Below are positions 1 through 7,331 of a DNA stretch of 64,000 nucleotides, in pieces. This stretch comes from Streptomyces shenzhenensis (GTDB taxonomy: Bacteria; Actinomycetota; Actinomycetes; Streptomycetales; Streptomycetaceae): assembly GCF_003688995.1 (NCBI RefSeq), contig NZ_PENI01000023.1, positions 1 through 64,000 of the forward strand, in the 5' to 3' direction. A model generated the notes under the pieces. It saw only the letters and a program-made list of their open reading frames with translations. It did no database searches and had not been told where the DNA came from. Within the stretch, counting starts at the first letter, position 1. Every line of letters begins with the position of its first letter. A program made the translations under genes and the position numbers.

Positions 1-1013
1 GCCTCGGTGTCTCCGTGGGCTCCCCCGGATTTCTCGCACCGGACCAGGCCGTCGGCGGAGTCGCCGCCGAACCCGCCGACGTGTTCTCGCTGGCCGCCCT
101 GCTCGTCCACGCCGCAACCGGACACGGTCCCTTCTCACGCGCAGGGGAAGAAATCCCCGCGGCCACGCTGATGTACCGAGTGGTCCACGAGGAACCCGAC
201 CTCACAGGCGTCCCCCCGGAACTGGTGCCGCTGCTCACCGCGTGCCTCGCCAAGGACCCGGCCGCACGCCCGACAGCGGCCCAGCTGAGCAGCCGGCTGG
301 AGGAAAGCGCCGGCCCGGTCGGACGTTGGCCCGAGGAATGCCCCACGGCTCTCGCCGGACACCTCACCGAGACCGAGCAGGCGGCGCGCACCGTGGTCGA
401 CCTCGCAGCCCCCGCAGGTCAGGAATCGGCCTTACCGACGATCGCGGCCGACACCGTTCCCGCCGCCCCAAACGCCCCCGGGCGACACCTCCGGCCGGCC
501 TGGCTGCTGACCACGGCCGTCGCGACGGTCGCGGTCACAGGGGCCGTGGTGGCCGCCGTCCACTTCGGTACGCAGCGTTCCTCAGCCGAATCCCCGCCGC
601 CCGCACAGGGACAACCAACCGCCTCCACAACCCCGCAGAAGACACCGTCCGCCTCGGCTCAGCAGCCCCAGGACACGGGCGCGGCGCTGAAGGTCATACA
701 GGCCACTTTCGAGCTGGCCACCGGAGAGTCTGTGGGTACCGACGCCAGGACCCTGACCATGCAGCAGGACGGAAACCTGGTGGCCGCCGACCAGGACCAC
801 ACCGCGCGATGGGCCACGATGACCGCCGGCGAAGGCAACTCCGCCCGCTTCCAGACAGACGGCAACCTGGTCGTCTACAACAGCGACGGACAGCCCCTGT
901 GGGCCTCACAGACCGATGGCCACCAAGGAGCAGTCCTTGTGTTCCAAGCAGACGGAAACATCGTGATCAAATCCGGCGACACCGTGCTCTGGGCAGCTGG
1001 AACGGAGGGCTGA
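1..1013 (+). CDS. Ser/Thr protein kinase, C-terminal part, with bulb-lectin domain (partial)
   Basis: The frame is open to the left edge, so the start and most of the kinase domain lie outside the window. The first visible residues, GSPGFLAPDQ, match the activation-loop/APE segment of Hanks-type kinases, and the following stretch to about residue 95 fits the C-lobe. A proline/alanine-rich linker leads to one membrane segment (about residues 160-183). The extracytoplasmic tail carries bulb-type (B-)lectin repeats, recognisable by QxDGNLVxY-like motifs (QTDGNLVVYNSDG, QADGNIVI). Kinase family membership is well supported; carbohydrate sensing by the tail is inferred from the fold and would suit a cell-wall or glycan sensor. 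A terminator cannot be seen. Confidence 0.85.
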   Translation, partial: LGVSVGSPGFLAPDQAVGGVAAEPADVFSLAALLVHAATGHGPFSRAGEEIPAATLMYRVVHEEPDLTGVPPELVPLLTACLAKDPAARPTAAQLSSRLEESAGPVGRWPEECPTALAGHLTETEQAARTVVDLAAPAGQESALPTIAADTVPAAPNAPGRHLRPAWLLTTAVATVAVTGAVVAAVHFGTQRSSAESPPPAQGQPTASTTPQKTPSASAQQPQDTGAALKVIQATFELATGESVGTDARTLTMQQDGNLVAADQDHTARWATMTAGEGNSARFQTDGNLVVYNSDGQPLWASQTDGHQGAVLVFQADGNIVIKSGDTVLWAAGTEG

Positions 1014-1590
1014 CCGTTCCCGCACCGGGACCGCCCACACCCCCGCGGCATGGACCCTGCCGGCGTTCCTCAGGGTGGATCAACACGGCACTGGTACCGG
1101 CGCACGCCACGCTCCGACTCCTGGAGGGCCGAGACGATCAGCGGAGCCCGGCGCCGACCACCACCGACCGCGACAACACCCCACGCCAAACCACCAAGTG
1201 GCCATGACCGCGAAGCTGACAGCCTCTGTGCCGCCGCTGCTCGTGTTCGGATGTGTCAAGCCCTCTCTGGAGCGGTGCCTGTCGGCGGCCGCCCCCAGCA
1301 GCCGCCTCATCGCCGCTGGCCGTGCGCTGTGGTCTGCCGGGCTTGCCGGCCATGGGCGGGATGCCCGTGCACATGTGTTGTCTCGGCGGGGGTTCACCGC
1401 GCTAAGCGTGCGGTGCGGAGGGAGACCGCAGGCGAGCAACCGGCGCCGAGGCCGAACGGCGGCCGCCGGTCGAGGACGCTGCTGAACTGCCGTTGAGGCC
1501 ACGGCGTGATTCCGCGCCTGCCGCAGCCTCGCGGCATCGCGACCATCGTGTCGCTCGGTTCCCCGGCTGCGGTGTACTACCCGGACCGTT
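1014..1590. other. Non-coding or decayed stretch, nothing recognised
   Basis: High-G+C sequence between the kinase and the small DUF1876-like gene. Open frames exist on both strands, but their translations are Arg/Pro/Ala-rich without motifs and look like random frames of GC-rich DNA. No RNA gene, repeat or IS end was recognised. Confidence 0.4.
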
Positions 1591-1860
1591 TCACGGATGC
1601 GGATGTGCCGGCTGGTGCGTCGACTGCTCGATCTCGTGCGCGGCCTTCCGCAGGATCCGCTGTGCCAGTCCATTGAGCGCCCGGGCGGTGGCAAGTTCTT
1701 CCCCCACCTGAGTCCGAACCGGATCGTCGGGATGACGTCTGGACTTGCCGTGTGAGCTGAGCCGGGTGGAGTCGGGCAGCCGGATCGAGGCAGTCGCCTT
1801 GCTCTCGTCGTCGGTCTGCTCGATGTCCAGCTCTATGCGCCAGGTGAGATGCGCTTTCAT
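1591..1860 (-). CDS. DUF1876 (dsRBD-like fold) family small protein
   Basis: An 89-residue protein starting MKAHLTWRIELDIEQTDDESKATA and containing the stretch VGEELATARALNGLAQRIL. This pattern (short beta-rich N-terminus with a charged 'TxDDExxATA' turn, then the conserved 'GEELATARAL' helix) is the signature of the actinobacterial DUF1876 family. Members have a double-stranded-RNA-binding-like fold, and some are reported among osmotic or sigma-B-type stress genes, but no activity is established. The start is an ATG preceded by purine-rich sequence (GGAGGTGACC upstream on the minus strand). It stands alone; its neighbours do not indicate a role. Confidence 0.8.
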   Translation of the reverse strand: MKAHLTWRIELDIEQTDDESKATASIRLPDSTRLSSHGKSRRHPDDPVRTQVGEELATARALNGLAQRILRKAAHEIEQSTHQPAHPHP

Positions 1861-2015
1861 GGCGGGTCACCTCCGCTCCGCACGTGGTGAGCGTCTCCTA
1901 GGACAAGGATCTCATCCGGGCGTGCTGCGGGATTCTTGTACGGACGCCTACGCCCGCCACCGGCCCAAGCCCCGGCGCCCCCTGTGAGTGCCGCACTCAT
2001 CGCCAGCCCGGAAAA

Positions 2016-2060
2016 TTTACCCAAACTCTATTGACTTCGGGTAAAAGGCGTGCATTCTGT
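2016..2060 (+). promoter_or_regulatory. A+T-rich promoter-like dyad without an obvious downstream gene
   Basis: An island of low G+C carries TTTACCC at 2016-2022 and its inverse GGGTAAA at 2039-2045. Between them lies a TTGACT hexamer (2031-2036), with CATTCT-like sequence 16-17 bases downstream. A further TTTACC follows at about 2060. It looks like a repressible promoter reading right, but no intact gene follows before the minus-strand gene ending at 2265. It may be an orphaned promoter. Confidence 0.35.
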
Positions 2061-2264
2061 TTACCAGATCACAACACCGAAAGAGTCGCAAAGCCGGTGA
2101 GGACGTCTAGTCGGCGGAGCGATTTGGACAGGATGTGATTTAGGCCCCCGGCAAGCCGACGCGACACCGAGGCAACAGTGACGACTGAAGCCCCAGGACA
2201 CGCGCAGCACTACCGGGGACTGTTTTGCTCTCGGAGGCAGACCGTCGCCCGCGAGTGGATCCGA

Positions 2265-2558
2265 TCACTGCGCGTGGATCTCCGGCTGGATCTCGACAGT
2301 GAAGGTGGCGTCCTCGGGGGTGCCCTCCGTCTCGTGCCAGACGAGCACGCGCACGTGCCTCAGGTTCGAGGTGCCGTGCAGGTCCCACTCGGTCACCAGA
2401 TCGGTGACGACGAGGGCGGCGACGTACTGTGCGCCGTGGGCGTGATCGTCGGTAGTGATGGTCCCCCGCCGCCGCGCGGCGTCGCCTCCGTAGGGACGCC
2501 AGCCCTCGGAGCCGTGCGGCTCCTCCACGCGGTACACCCAGTCCTTCTCGGTGCTCAT
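2265..2558 (-). CDS. Hypothetical protein, 97 aa
   Basis: A 97-residue acidic protein (MSTEKDWVYRVEEPHG...) with alternating beta-strand-like segments and a histidine-containing turn (TTDDHAHGAQYVAAL), ending in TVEIQPEIHAQ. The family was not recognised. The composition (many Glu/Asp/Val, few Arg runs) is that of a real globular protein rather than a shadow frame, and the ATG start is at the end of a purine-rich stretch. It has no membrane segment or signal. It stands alone, so context gives no role. Confidence 0.6.
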   Translation of the reverse strand: MSTEKDWVYRVEEPHGSEGWRPYGGDAARRRGTITTDDHAHGAQYVAALVVTDLVTEWDLHGTSNLRHVRVLVWHETEGTPEDATFTVEIQPEIHAQ

Positions 2559-3158
2559 GGCACCGATCCTGCCACCGGACGTGCGCAGCGCCCCACCAGG
2601 GCAGCCGACTGAGAAGAGGGCTCGCAGGCCCCGGTGCGGCGCGAGCCTCCCGGGCCCGGATCAAGTTGCGCGATGCGCTCGCCAAGCAGGCGAAACTCTC
2701 CGAGGACCGGCTTGCCCTGCTGCATGCCGATCCTGCCCGTGCTCGCCGACGTCGGCACGCTGGTGCGCGAGAAGATCGGCATGGACCGTATCCGCGCCGC
2801 GCACGCCGCTACCACCGTGCGGCTGCCGAAGGATCACGGGCATCTACAGCTGCTGGAGGGGTCCTACGTCCGCATCCGGCAGTGCGCGCCCAAGGCGCTG
2901 GAGGCGGTGCGTTCGTCGGTGGCACCGATGCGTAGCTGCTGATTGAGGCACTGGAGACTCTGCCCGTTCAAGCCTGCCCAGTGGGAGGTGTGCTGCGCGG
3001 AGTTGTGCCGCTGTGGACTGTGGCCGCGGACGAGCCCGGAACAGCGGTTTCTGCGGTGAGATACGGGCGGCGCTGCCACACGCGCCTCCGCTCACCGCTC
3101 CCGGCGCTTGGCTTTGTGACCCGTGCCGGGCGTGATGAGGAGCGACGCGCACCGGCGG
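2559..3158. other. Probable decayed coding DNA, family not recognised
   Basis: The plus strand here shows protein-like text split over two frames: around 2666-2730 (MRDALAKQAKLSEDRLALLHADP) and then around 2745-2920 (LADVGTLVREKIGMDRIRAAHAATTVRL, with LLEGSYVRIRQCAPKALEAV). Read together they suggest one helical protein with a frameshift near 2735. The family was not recognised. Nothing was seen in 2950-3158. Confidence 0.3.
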
Positions 3159-3458
3159 TCAGATACCGAGACCGCCCGCGACACGTGTCTCCTGGCGGGT
3201 GAACTCACCCGTCAGCAGCGGCATGACCTTGGCGATGGAAGCCCTCGCCTCGGGCAGCTGCAACGACGCGTCGTGATGCTCTTTGCTCTGCCACACCTCG
3301 CTCACCCACACGGTGTCTTCGTCGGTGGCCGATTCGGTGACGACATAGAGATCACATCCCGCTTTGCGCAGGCCGTCAGCGCCGGCAACCAGTATGGCGA
3401 CCACCTCCGCACGGTAACCGGGTTTGACCTTCATCGATCCGATATAGCCATAGCGCAT
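3159..3458 (-). CDS. Antibiotic biosynthesis monooxygenase (ABM)-like protein
   Basis: A 99-residue protein (MRYGYIGSMKVKPGYRAEVVAIL...) with the ferredoxin-like ABM fold pattern. It starts with a beta strand, followed by 'KPGxRxEVxxIL', a central YVVTES strand, 'DTVWVSEVWQSKEHHDAS' (the W-x-S-x-E-x-W region typical of ABM/YgiN proteins) and a C-terminal helix. The family includes quinol monooxygenases and small cofactor-free oxygenases as well as dimeric proteins of unknown function, so the substrate cannot be assigned. The start was placed at the ATG preceded by AGGAGGAGTGGC on the minus strand, a near-perfect ribosome-binding site; longer open frame upstream is not used. It may be cotranscribed with the DUF1801 gene upstream, 47 bases away. 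Confidence 0.75.
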   Translation of the reverse strand: MRYGYIGSMKVKPGYRAEVVAILVAGADGLRKAGCDLYVVTESATDEDTVWVSEVWQSKEHHDASLQLPEARASIAKVMPLLTGEFTRQETRVAGGLGI

Positions 3459-3505
3459 GCCACTCCTCCTGATTACGTTCGCTGCTGGTTCTGCTCCGGC
3501 CGGCC

Positions 3506-3991
3506 TCAGCCCACCGCCTTCTTGACAAGCGCGCTGATGCGCTGTTCGTCGGCCGCGGTCAGCTCCGTCAGGGCGTAGGCGATCGGCCACATGGCGCCGT
3601 CGTCGAGTGCGGCCTGGTCGCTGAAGCCGAGGGTGGCATACCTCGACTTGAACTTCTGCGCGCTCTGGAAGTGGCAGAGGACCTTGCCGTCTCTGGCGTA
3701 GGCGGGCATCCCGTACCAGAGCTTGGGCGTGAGGGCCGGAGCGGCGGTCTTGATGATGTCGTGGATCCGCTCGGCGAGGGCCCGGTCCGCCTCCGGCATC
3801 TCGGCGATCTTCGCGAGCACGTCCCGCTCCGCTGCCGCCTCCTTCTCCGCGCGGGACGATCCTCGCCGTTCCGCCGCCTTCTTCTGCTCCTGCGCGTGCT
3901 CCTTCATCGCGGCCCGTTCCTCGGCGGTGAATCCGTTGTACTGCTCTGAGGCCGTGCCGGAGCTGTCGGCGGACGACTTCGTGGACTGCAT
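3506..3991 (-). CDS. DUF1801 domain protein
   Basis: A 161-residue protein. The first 60 residues are charged and helical (EERAAMKEHAQEQKKAAERR), followed by a DUF1801 domain. The landmarks are IHDIIKTAAPALTPKLWYGMPAYARDGKVLCHFQSAQKFKSRYATLGFSD split around the conserved 'W-Y-G-M-P-A-Y', with the later 'DDGAMWPIAYAL' matching the usual 'LDDGDMWPTAFAL'. DUF1801 proteins share the fold of frataxin-like YdhG; an iron-chaperone role has been proposed for Bacillus homologues, but the function here is unknown. The ATG at 3991 is preceded by AGGAAACC-like purines. Orientation matches the ABM and VOC genes, suggesting a small run of accessory genes. Confidence 0.8.
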   Translation of the reverse strand: MQSTKSSADSSGTASEQYNGFTAEERAAMKEHAQEQKKAAERRGSSRAEKEAAAERDVLAKIAEMPEADRALAERIHDIIKTAAPALTPKLWYGMPAYARDGKVLCHFQSAQKFKSRYATLGFSDQAALDDGAMWPIAYALTELTAADEQRISALVKKAVG

Positions 3992-4050
3992 GGCAGGTTT
4001 CCTCTCGTACAGGGATGAGGCGGGTCGGGGCGGGAGTGCGGGGCGGGGAA

Positions 4051-4716
4051 TCAGGACGGCGTGGGGGCGAGCGAGGCGGCGGTCTCCCAGGCGAAGCCGT
4101 CCGGGTCGGTGAAGGGGCCAGCGGCGCTGCCGAGGACGATGCGGTGCGAGCCGGTGCCGTCGGCGGGGACGCCGAGGTCCTTGGCCAGGCCGCGGCGTTT
4201 GTACAGCGCCAGCTTGACGGGGCTGGACTCGTCGGAGGCGAACTCGGCGTACTTGCCGCCGAAGCTCCTGGCCACGGTCAGGCCCCGGCCGACGTAGAAC
4301 TGCTTGCTGGCCTTCACGTCCTCGACGCCGAGCAGGAGGACGATCTCGTCGATCTCGCGGGTGGCCGGGCCGGTGTCCTTCTTCGCCGAGGTCGCGACCT
4401 TCCAGATCGTCCCGTCCGGGGCCTGGACGACACCGCCGTAGCCCCACAGCGACTTCGCGGCGGGCTTCAGCACCGTGGCACCGGCCTCCATGGCGGTGTC
4501 GACGAAGCGGTCGACGGTGGCCGGCCGGGACACCGTGAGAGCCAGGGTGAAGCCGCGGAAGCCGGTGGAGTGTGCCTCGGACGCCCGCAGGCGTATGCGC
4601 GTTTCCACTCCGAAGGCGGTGTAGAAGCGGCGGGCGGCCTCGGGGTCGGCTACCTCAAGGGTGACGGATGCGATGGACGTGTGGGATGCGGTGGAAGTGG
4701 TGATTGCCATGGCCAT
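4051..4716 (-). CDS. VOC (glyoxalase/bleomycin-resistance) family protein, two-domain
   Basis: A 221-residue protein with two tandem beta-alpha-beta-beta-beta modules of the vicinal oxygen chelate fold. Module 1 begins ASVTLEVADPEAARRFYTAFG and module 2 begins EIVLLLGVEDVKASKQFYVGRG, each with the 'xxxFYxxxG' signature; GGVVQAPDGTIWKVA and GPFTDPDGFAWETA are the closing metal-side strands. Two-module VOC proteins of this size are often annotated as glyoxalases, but members also act as dioxygenases, epimerases and drug-binding proteins. The usual His/Glu metal ligands are only partly evident, so catalysis is uncertain. The start is MAMAITTST; a second ATG two codons in (4710) is possible. The upstream DNA holds an AraC relic. 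Confidence 0.78.
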   Translation of the reverse strand: MAMAITTSTASHTSIASVTLEVADPEAARRFYTAFGVETRIRLRASEAHSTGFRGFTLALTVSRPATVDRFVDTAMEAGATVLKPAAKSLWGYGGVVQAPDGTIWKVATSAKKDTGPATREIDEIVLLLGVEDVKASKQFYVGRGLTVARSFGGKYAEFASDESSPVKLALYKRRGLAKDLGVPADGTGSHRIVLGSAAGPFTDPDGFAWETAASLAPTPS

Positions 4717-4789
4717 CACGCTAGGGGCTGCTCGGCGGCCGGGGCTTCTCGATTCCTGACCGATCTTGTCGCTTGCTTCGCCACACATG

Positions 4790-4990
4790 CCGGCATCCCC
4801 TCCATCACGACCGCCAGCCCGCACCGCCAGCCGTACCCGCGGCGCCTGCCTGGTCGGCCGCCTCGGCCGCCTGGCGCCGGAAGGCCCCGGGCGGCATGCC
4901 GACCGGTTCATGGACGCGACGCATGGACGCGACGCAGCCGCACGAGATCAGCCAGGCGCTGCGCCTGGACGCGTGCACGCCGCCACTCGG
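4790..4990 (-). pseudogene. Relic of an AraC-family regulator C-terminus
   Basis: On the minus strand the text RVHEPVGMPPGAFRRQAAEAA can be read. It resembles the end of AraC/GlxA-type DNA-binding domains (...F-x-R-x-x-G-M-P-P-G-x-x-R-R). Upstream it dissolves into other frames. A perfect 13-base tandem duplication (CATGGACGCGACG twice, 4909-4934) sits in the middle and would shift the frame. The relic lies divergently upstream of nothing intact; it may once have regulated the VOC gene. The call rests on one motif. Confidence 0.35.
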
Positions 4991-5282
4991 CGTGACACAT
5001 GAGAACAGTCCCCGGGCCGCGCGGGCCGCGAACTCGGCTCCCTCGGCGCGGTGGCCGACTCCACCTGCCAGCCAGCGCCAGCCCTTGGTCTGGTCCCGCC
5101 TCCTGACTGCGCTTCCCGCACCGGGGGTTCACCATCCGGCTTTCGGCGTACGCAGGACGCGGTGTCCGCCCTGCGCCCTTGCCCAAGCTCGCGGGACATC
5201 GAACTTGTCGACGTTGGTGTAGCCAAACCCGCGTGCGAGCTTCTCCTGCTGAGTTCCAGACGGCGCCTGAGGGTCTTCGCCT

Positions 5283-5300
5283 TTCTACGTCTCATAGTAG
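5283..5300. promoter_or_regulatory. BlaI-type operator upstream of blaI
   Basis: The plus strand reads TTCTAC-N7-AGTAG, with an imperfect dyad resembling BlaI/MecI operators (TACTACA...TGTAGTA). It lies about 64 bases before the BlaI start. The same TTCTAC-N7-AGTAG spacing recurs twice at 7122-7139 and 7188-7205. Autoregulation is inferred. Confidence 0.55.
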
Positions 5301-5363
5301 TTTGGACCGGCCGGAGAGAGCCCTGTCGGGCGGAGGGGCGGCCGGGCAGAGGGAGGTGTCGGC

Positions 5364-5747
5364 GTGACGGGCGGTAGAGGGTCCGGGCGACGTGCGCGCG
5401 GGGAGCTTGAGGGCGAGGTGCTGGCGGCCCTGTGGGCGGCCGGCGGGCCGGCGACGGCGGCAGTGGTGCACGAGCACCTGGGCGGGGGCACGGCATACAC
5501 AACGGTGCTGACGATTCTGACGCGGCTGTGCGAGAAGGGGCTGGTGACCCGGCGGAAGGAGGGGCGCAGTCACCTGTACGCGCCCGTGCACGACCAGCCG
5601 GGGCTTGCGGCGGCGGGGATGCATTCGCTGCTGGACGAGGGCGGGGACCGTGCGACGGTGCTGGCCCGCTTCGTGTCGGAGCTGTCGCCGGAGGACGAGC
5701 GCCTGCTGGAGCAGTTGCTGCACGGTGACGTGCCTGAGCGGGGGTAG
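5364..5747 (+). CDS. blaI: BlaI/MecI/CopY-family transcriptional regulator
   Basis: A 127-residue winged-helix repressor. LEGEVLAALWAAGGPATAAVVHEHLG is the family's opening helices (normally 'LE..VM.. LW..G..T'), AYTTVLTILTRLCEKGLVTRRKEGRSHLYAPV is the recognition helix and wing ('AYTTVxTxLxRLxxKGxLxRxxxGRxxxYxP'), and the rest is the dimerisation helix region. In actinobacteria such repressors usually sit beside a membrane M56 metallopeptidase that inactivates them on cell-wall stress. Here the following gene is a wrecked M56 peptidase, so the repressor may have lost its sensor. Start GTG at 5364 follows GGGAGGTGTCGGC, a good ribosome-binding site. A BlaI-like operator lies 64 bases upstream. 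Confidence 0.88.
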   Translation: MTGGRGSGRRARGELEGEVLAALWAAGGPATAAVVHEHLGGGTAYTTVLTILTRLCEKGLVTRRKEGRSHLYAPVHDQPGLAAAGMHSLLDEGGDRATVLARFVSELSPEDERLLEQLLHGDVPERG

Positions 5748-5767
5748 GGCTGCGTTCTGACCGGTGC

Positions 5768-6158
5768 CGATGTATCTGCCGCTGCTGGTGAGCGCGGTGC
5801 CGGCGCTCGTGGCACGTGGGCGTTCACCGTCGTGGGGCAGGTGCCGTGGTCGGTGGGTGTGCTGAAGGCTGAGGCCCCGGTGAGCCGGGAGGCTGCACGG
5901 TGTGCGCCGGTGCGGTGCTGGTCGTGGCAGTGAGGGTGACCGTGGCGTCCTGGCGGCGGGGGCGCACGCTGGTCGATGCCTGACGGCAGTGTCGGGAGAT
6001 CGCCGTGGGCACTGTTCGCAATGGAACGGTGGGCGGACGAGGGGGCCGGGTCCGTGGTCGCGGACAGGCGGCTGGTGGCGCGGACCATCTCACGGGCGCC
6101 CCTGGCGGCAAGCCAGGCCTGGAAGGGGAAAGGGGGTCAGCGGGCTGGGGTGTGCTGA
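5768..6158 (+). pseudogene. Degenerate M56 (BlaR/MecR-type) peptidase
   Basis: Twenty bases after blaI, ATG at 5768 gives MYLPLLVSAVPALVA, a typical M56 N-terminal membrane segment. The reading then shifts frame: text such as VGQVPWSVGVLKAEAPVSR is followed by stops near 5935, and a piece from 5976 (MERWADEGAGSVVADRRLVARTIS...) matches the region after the HExxH motif ('E..AD..A....DRR.VA.A...A'). The HExxH itself is not found, so a deletion plus frameshifts removed the catalytic centre. Order and orientation (blaI then M56) are those of an intact regulator-sensor pair, which supports the call. Confidence 0.65.
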
Positions 6159-6814
6159 TCGTCCGGGTCCCGGGACGGCCGGCCCTTCTCCATGGCCCGG
6201 CGGCGCAGCAGGTGCCGAACGACCACGAGGCCGAGGGCGACACCAGCTGCGCCGAGCAGATACAGCTCGTACCGCTGGGCGGCCGGGTACAGGGTGCCGA
6301 TGTGGTTTCCGGCGAGGGCGCCGAGGGTCACCCACAGGCCCACCCACAGCGCGGCCCCCAGGGCGTTGAAGGCGAGGAACCTGCGCCACGGCATTTCACT
6401 CAATCCGGCGACGATGCCATTGGCCTGGCGCAGGCCCTCGATGAAGCGGGCGACCGTGATGACCTTCCCGCCGTTGCGGGCGAAGAACGCCTCCGCCTTG
6501 GCGATGCGGGCCGGGGTGAGCAGTACGTAGCGGCCGTAGCGCGTCACGAGGCGGTGGCCGCCGTAACGGCCGATGACGTAGCCGATGTTGTCACCGCAGA
6601 CGGCGGCGAGGAATGCGATCACGGCGACCGCGACGACGTTCAGCTGCCCTGCTCCCGCGTACACGGCGGCGGCGATCAGCACTGTCTCCCCGGGGACCGG
6701 CACACCGAAGTCCTCCAGGAAGAGCAGGCCGGCGACAGCCGCGTAGCCCCAGTGGTTCAGGAGCGGCGCGAGGTCGGCGAAGACCCCGGGCAGGGGAGGT
6801 GGTGCGGTCATCAC
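6137..6814 (-). CDS. DedA-family membrane protein
   Basis: A 225-residue polytopic membrane protein. The landmarks are FLEDFGVPVPGETVLIAAAVYAG (DedA 'E...(P)..PGE'), CGDNIGYVIGRYGGHRLV ('GD..GY.IGR..G') and FARNGGKVITVARFIEGLRQANGIVAGLSEM ('F.R.G...V...RF.PG.R......AG...M', with Glu replacing the usual Pro). Bacterial DedA proteins are scramblase/flippase-type proteins linked to undecaprenyl- or phospholipid recycling and envelope stress. ATG at 6814 has AGGTAATCCGTG upstream; an alternative ATG lies one codon in. It diverges from the glycosyltransferase/deacetylase operon, with the BlaI-like sites between them, and overlaps the M56 relic at its 3' end. Confidence 0.88.
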   Translation of the reverse strand: MMTAPPPLPGVFADLAPLLNHWGYAAVAGLLFLEDFGVPVPGETVLIAAAVYAGAGQLNVVAVAVIAFLAAVCGDNIGYVIGRYGGHRLVTRYGRYVLLTPARIAKAEAFFARNGGKVITVARFIEGLRQANGIVAGLSEMPWRRFLAFNALGAALWVGLWVTLGALAGNHIGTLYPAAQRYELYLLGAAGVALGLVVVRHLLRRRAMEKGRPSRDPDDQHTPAR

Positions 6815-7121
6815 GGATTACCTTTGCAACCGAGGCTACCCGGAGGGCCGCGCGGCGACCCCGGCGGTCAGCAGCGGTCGCAGGGCAGGCGTCGACAAGG
6901 CAGGCGTGAGGCATCGACCGGCAGGGCCGCACCTTCGCGACGATCTTCCTGACGGCCTCAGCGGCGGCGAAGGCGGTCACGACGGTGACCGGCGCGGCCG
7001 GCGCGACGGTCATCGCCTCCGTATCGCGGCAGCGCGGAACGGCCCGCGCCGCCGGTCAGACCTACGCCTCGATGAAGCACTGGTGATGCCAGAGCAATGC
7101 GAAGGTGATCACGGAGCAAAG

Positions 7122-7139
7122 CTACTACATATTGTAGAA
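7122..7139. promoter_or_regulatory. BlaI-type operator 1 before the glycosyltransferase operon
   Basis: The sequence CTACT-ACATATT-GTAGAA is a near-palindrome that matches known MecI/BlaI operator half-sites (TACTACAT...TGTAG). Read on the minus strand it is TTCTAC-N7-AGTAG, the same spacing as the site in front of blaI. It is a near inverted copy of the site at 7188-7205. Confidence 0.6.
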
Positions 7140-7187
7140 GTATTTGTCCGGGAAGCCCTCGCATCCCGCCGCCATCGCCTCCCGAGC

Positions 7188-7205
7188 TTCTACATCATGT
7201 AGTAG
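7188..7205. promoter_or_regulatory. BlaI-type operator 2 before the glycosyltransferase operon
   Basis: TTCTAC-ATCATGT-AGTAG, a near-palindrome 66 bases from site 1 (same-edge spacing) and about 127 bases before the glycosyltransferase start. The paired sites point at each other, flanking roughly 48 bases that could hold the promoter. Control by the BlaI protein at 5364 is inferred from motif identity. Confidence 0.6.
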
Positions 7206-7331
7206 CTTTCGTGCCGGCGCGCCCATCGCTGTCGCCCGGCCGGGCAGGGCGTGACCTCGGGTTGCTCACGGCACTGCCGTCACCCGGGCATGCCCGGCCG
7301 GGCGCCCATCCCGTCAGGAGGCTGATCGACC

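Noticed and set aside
4909..4934. A 13-base perfect tandem duplication considered as a repeat element.
   Set aside because: Only two copies, inside a decayed gene; it is a slippage duplication rather than a repeat array. No CRISPR-like arrays were seen anywhere in the window.
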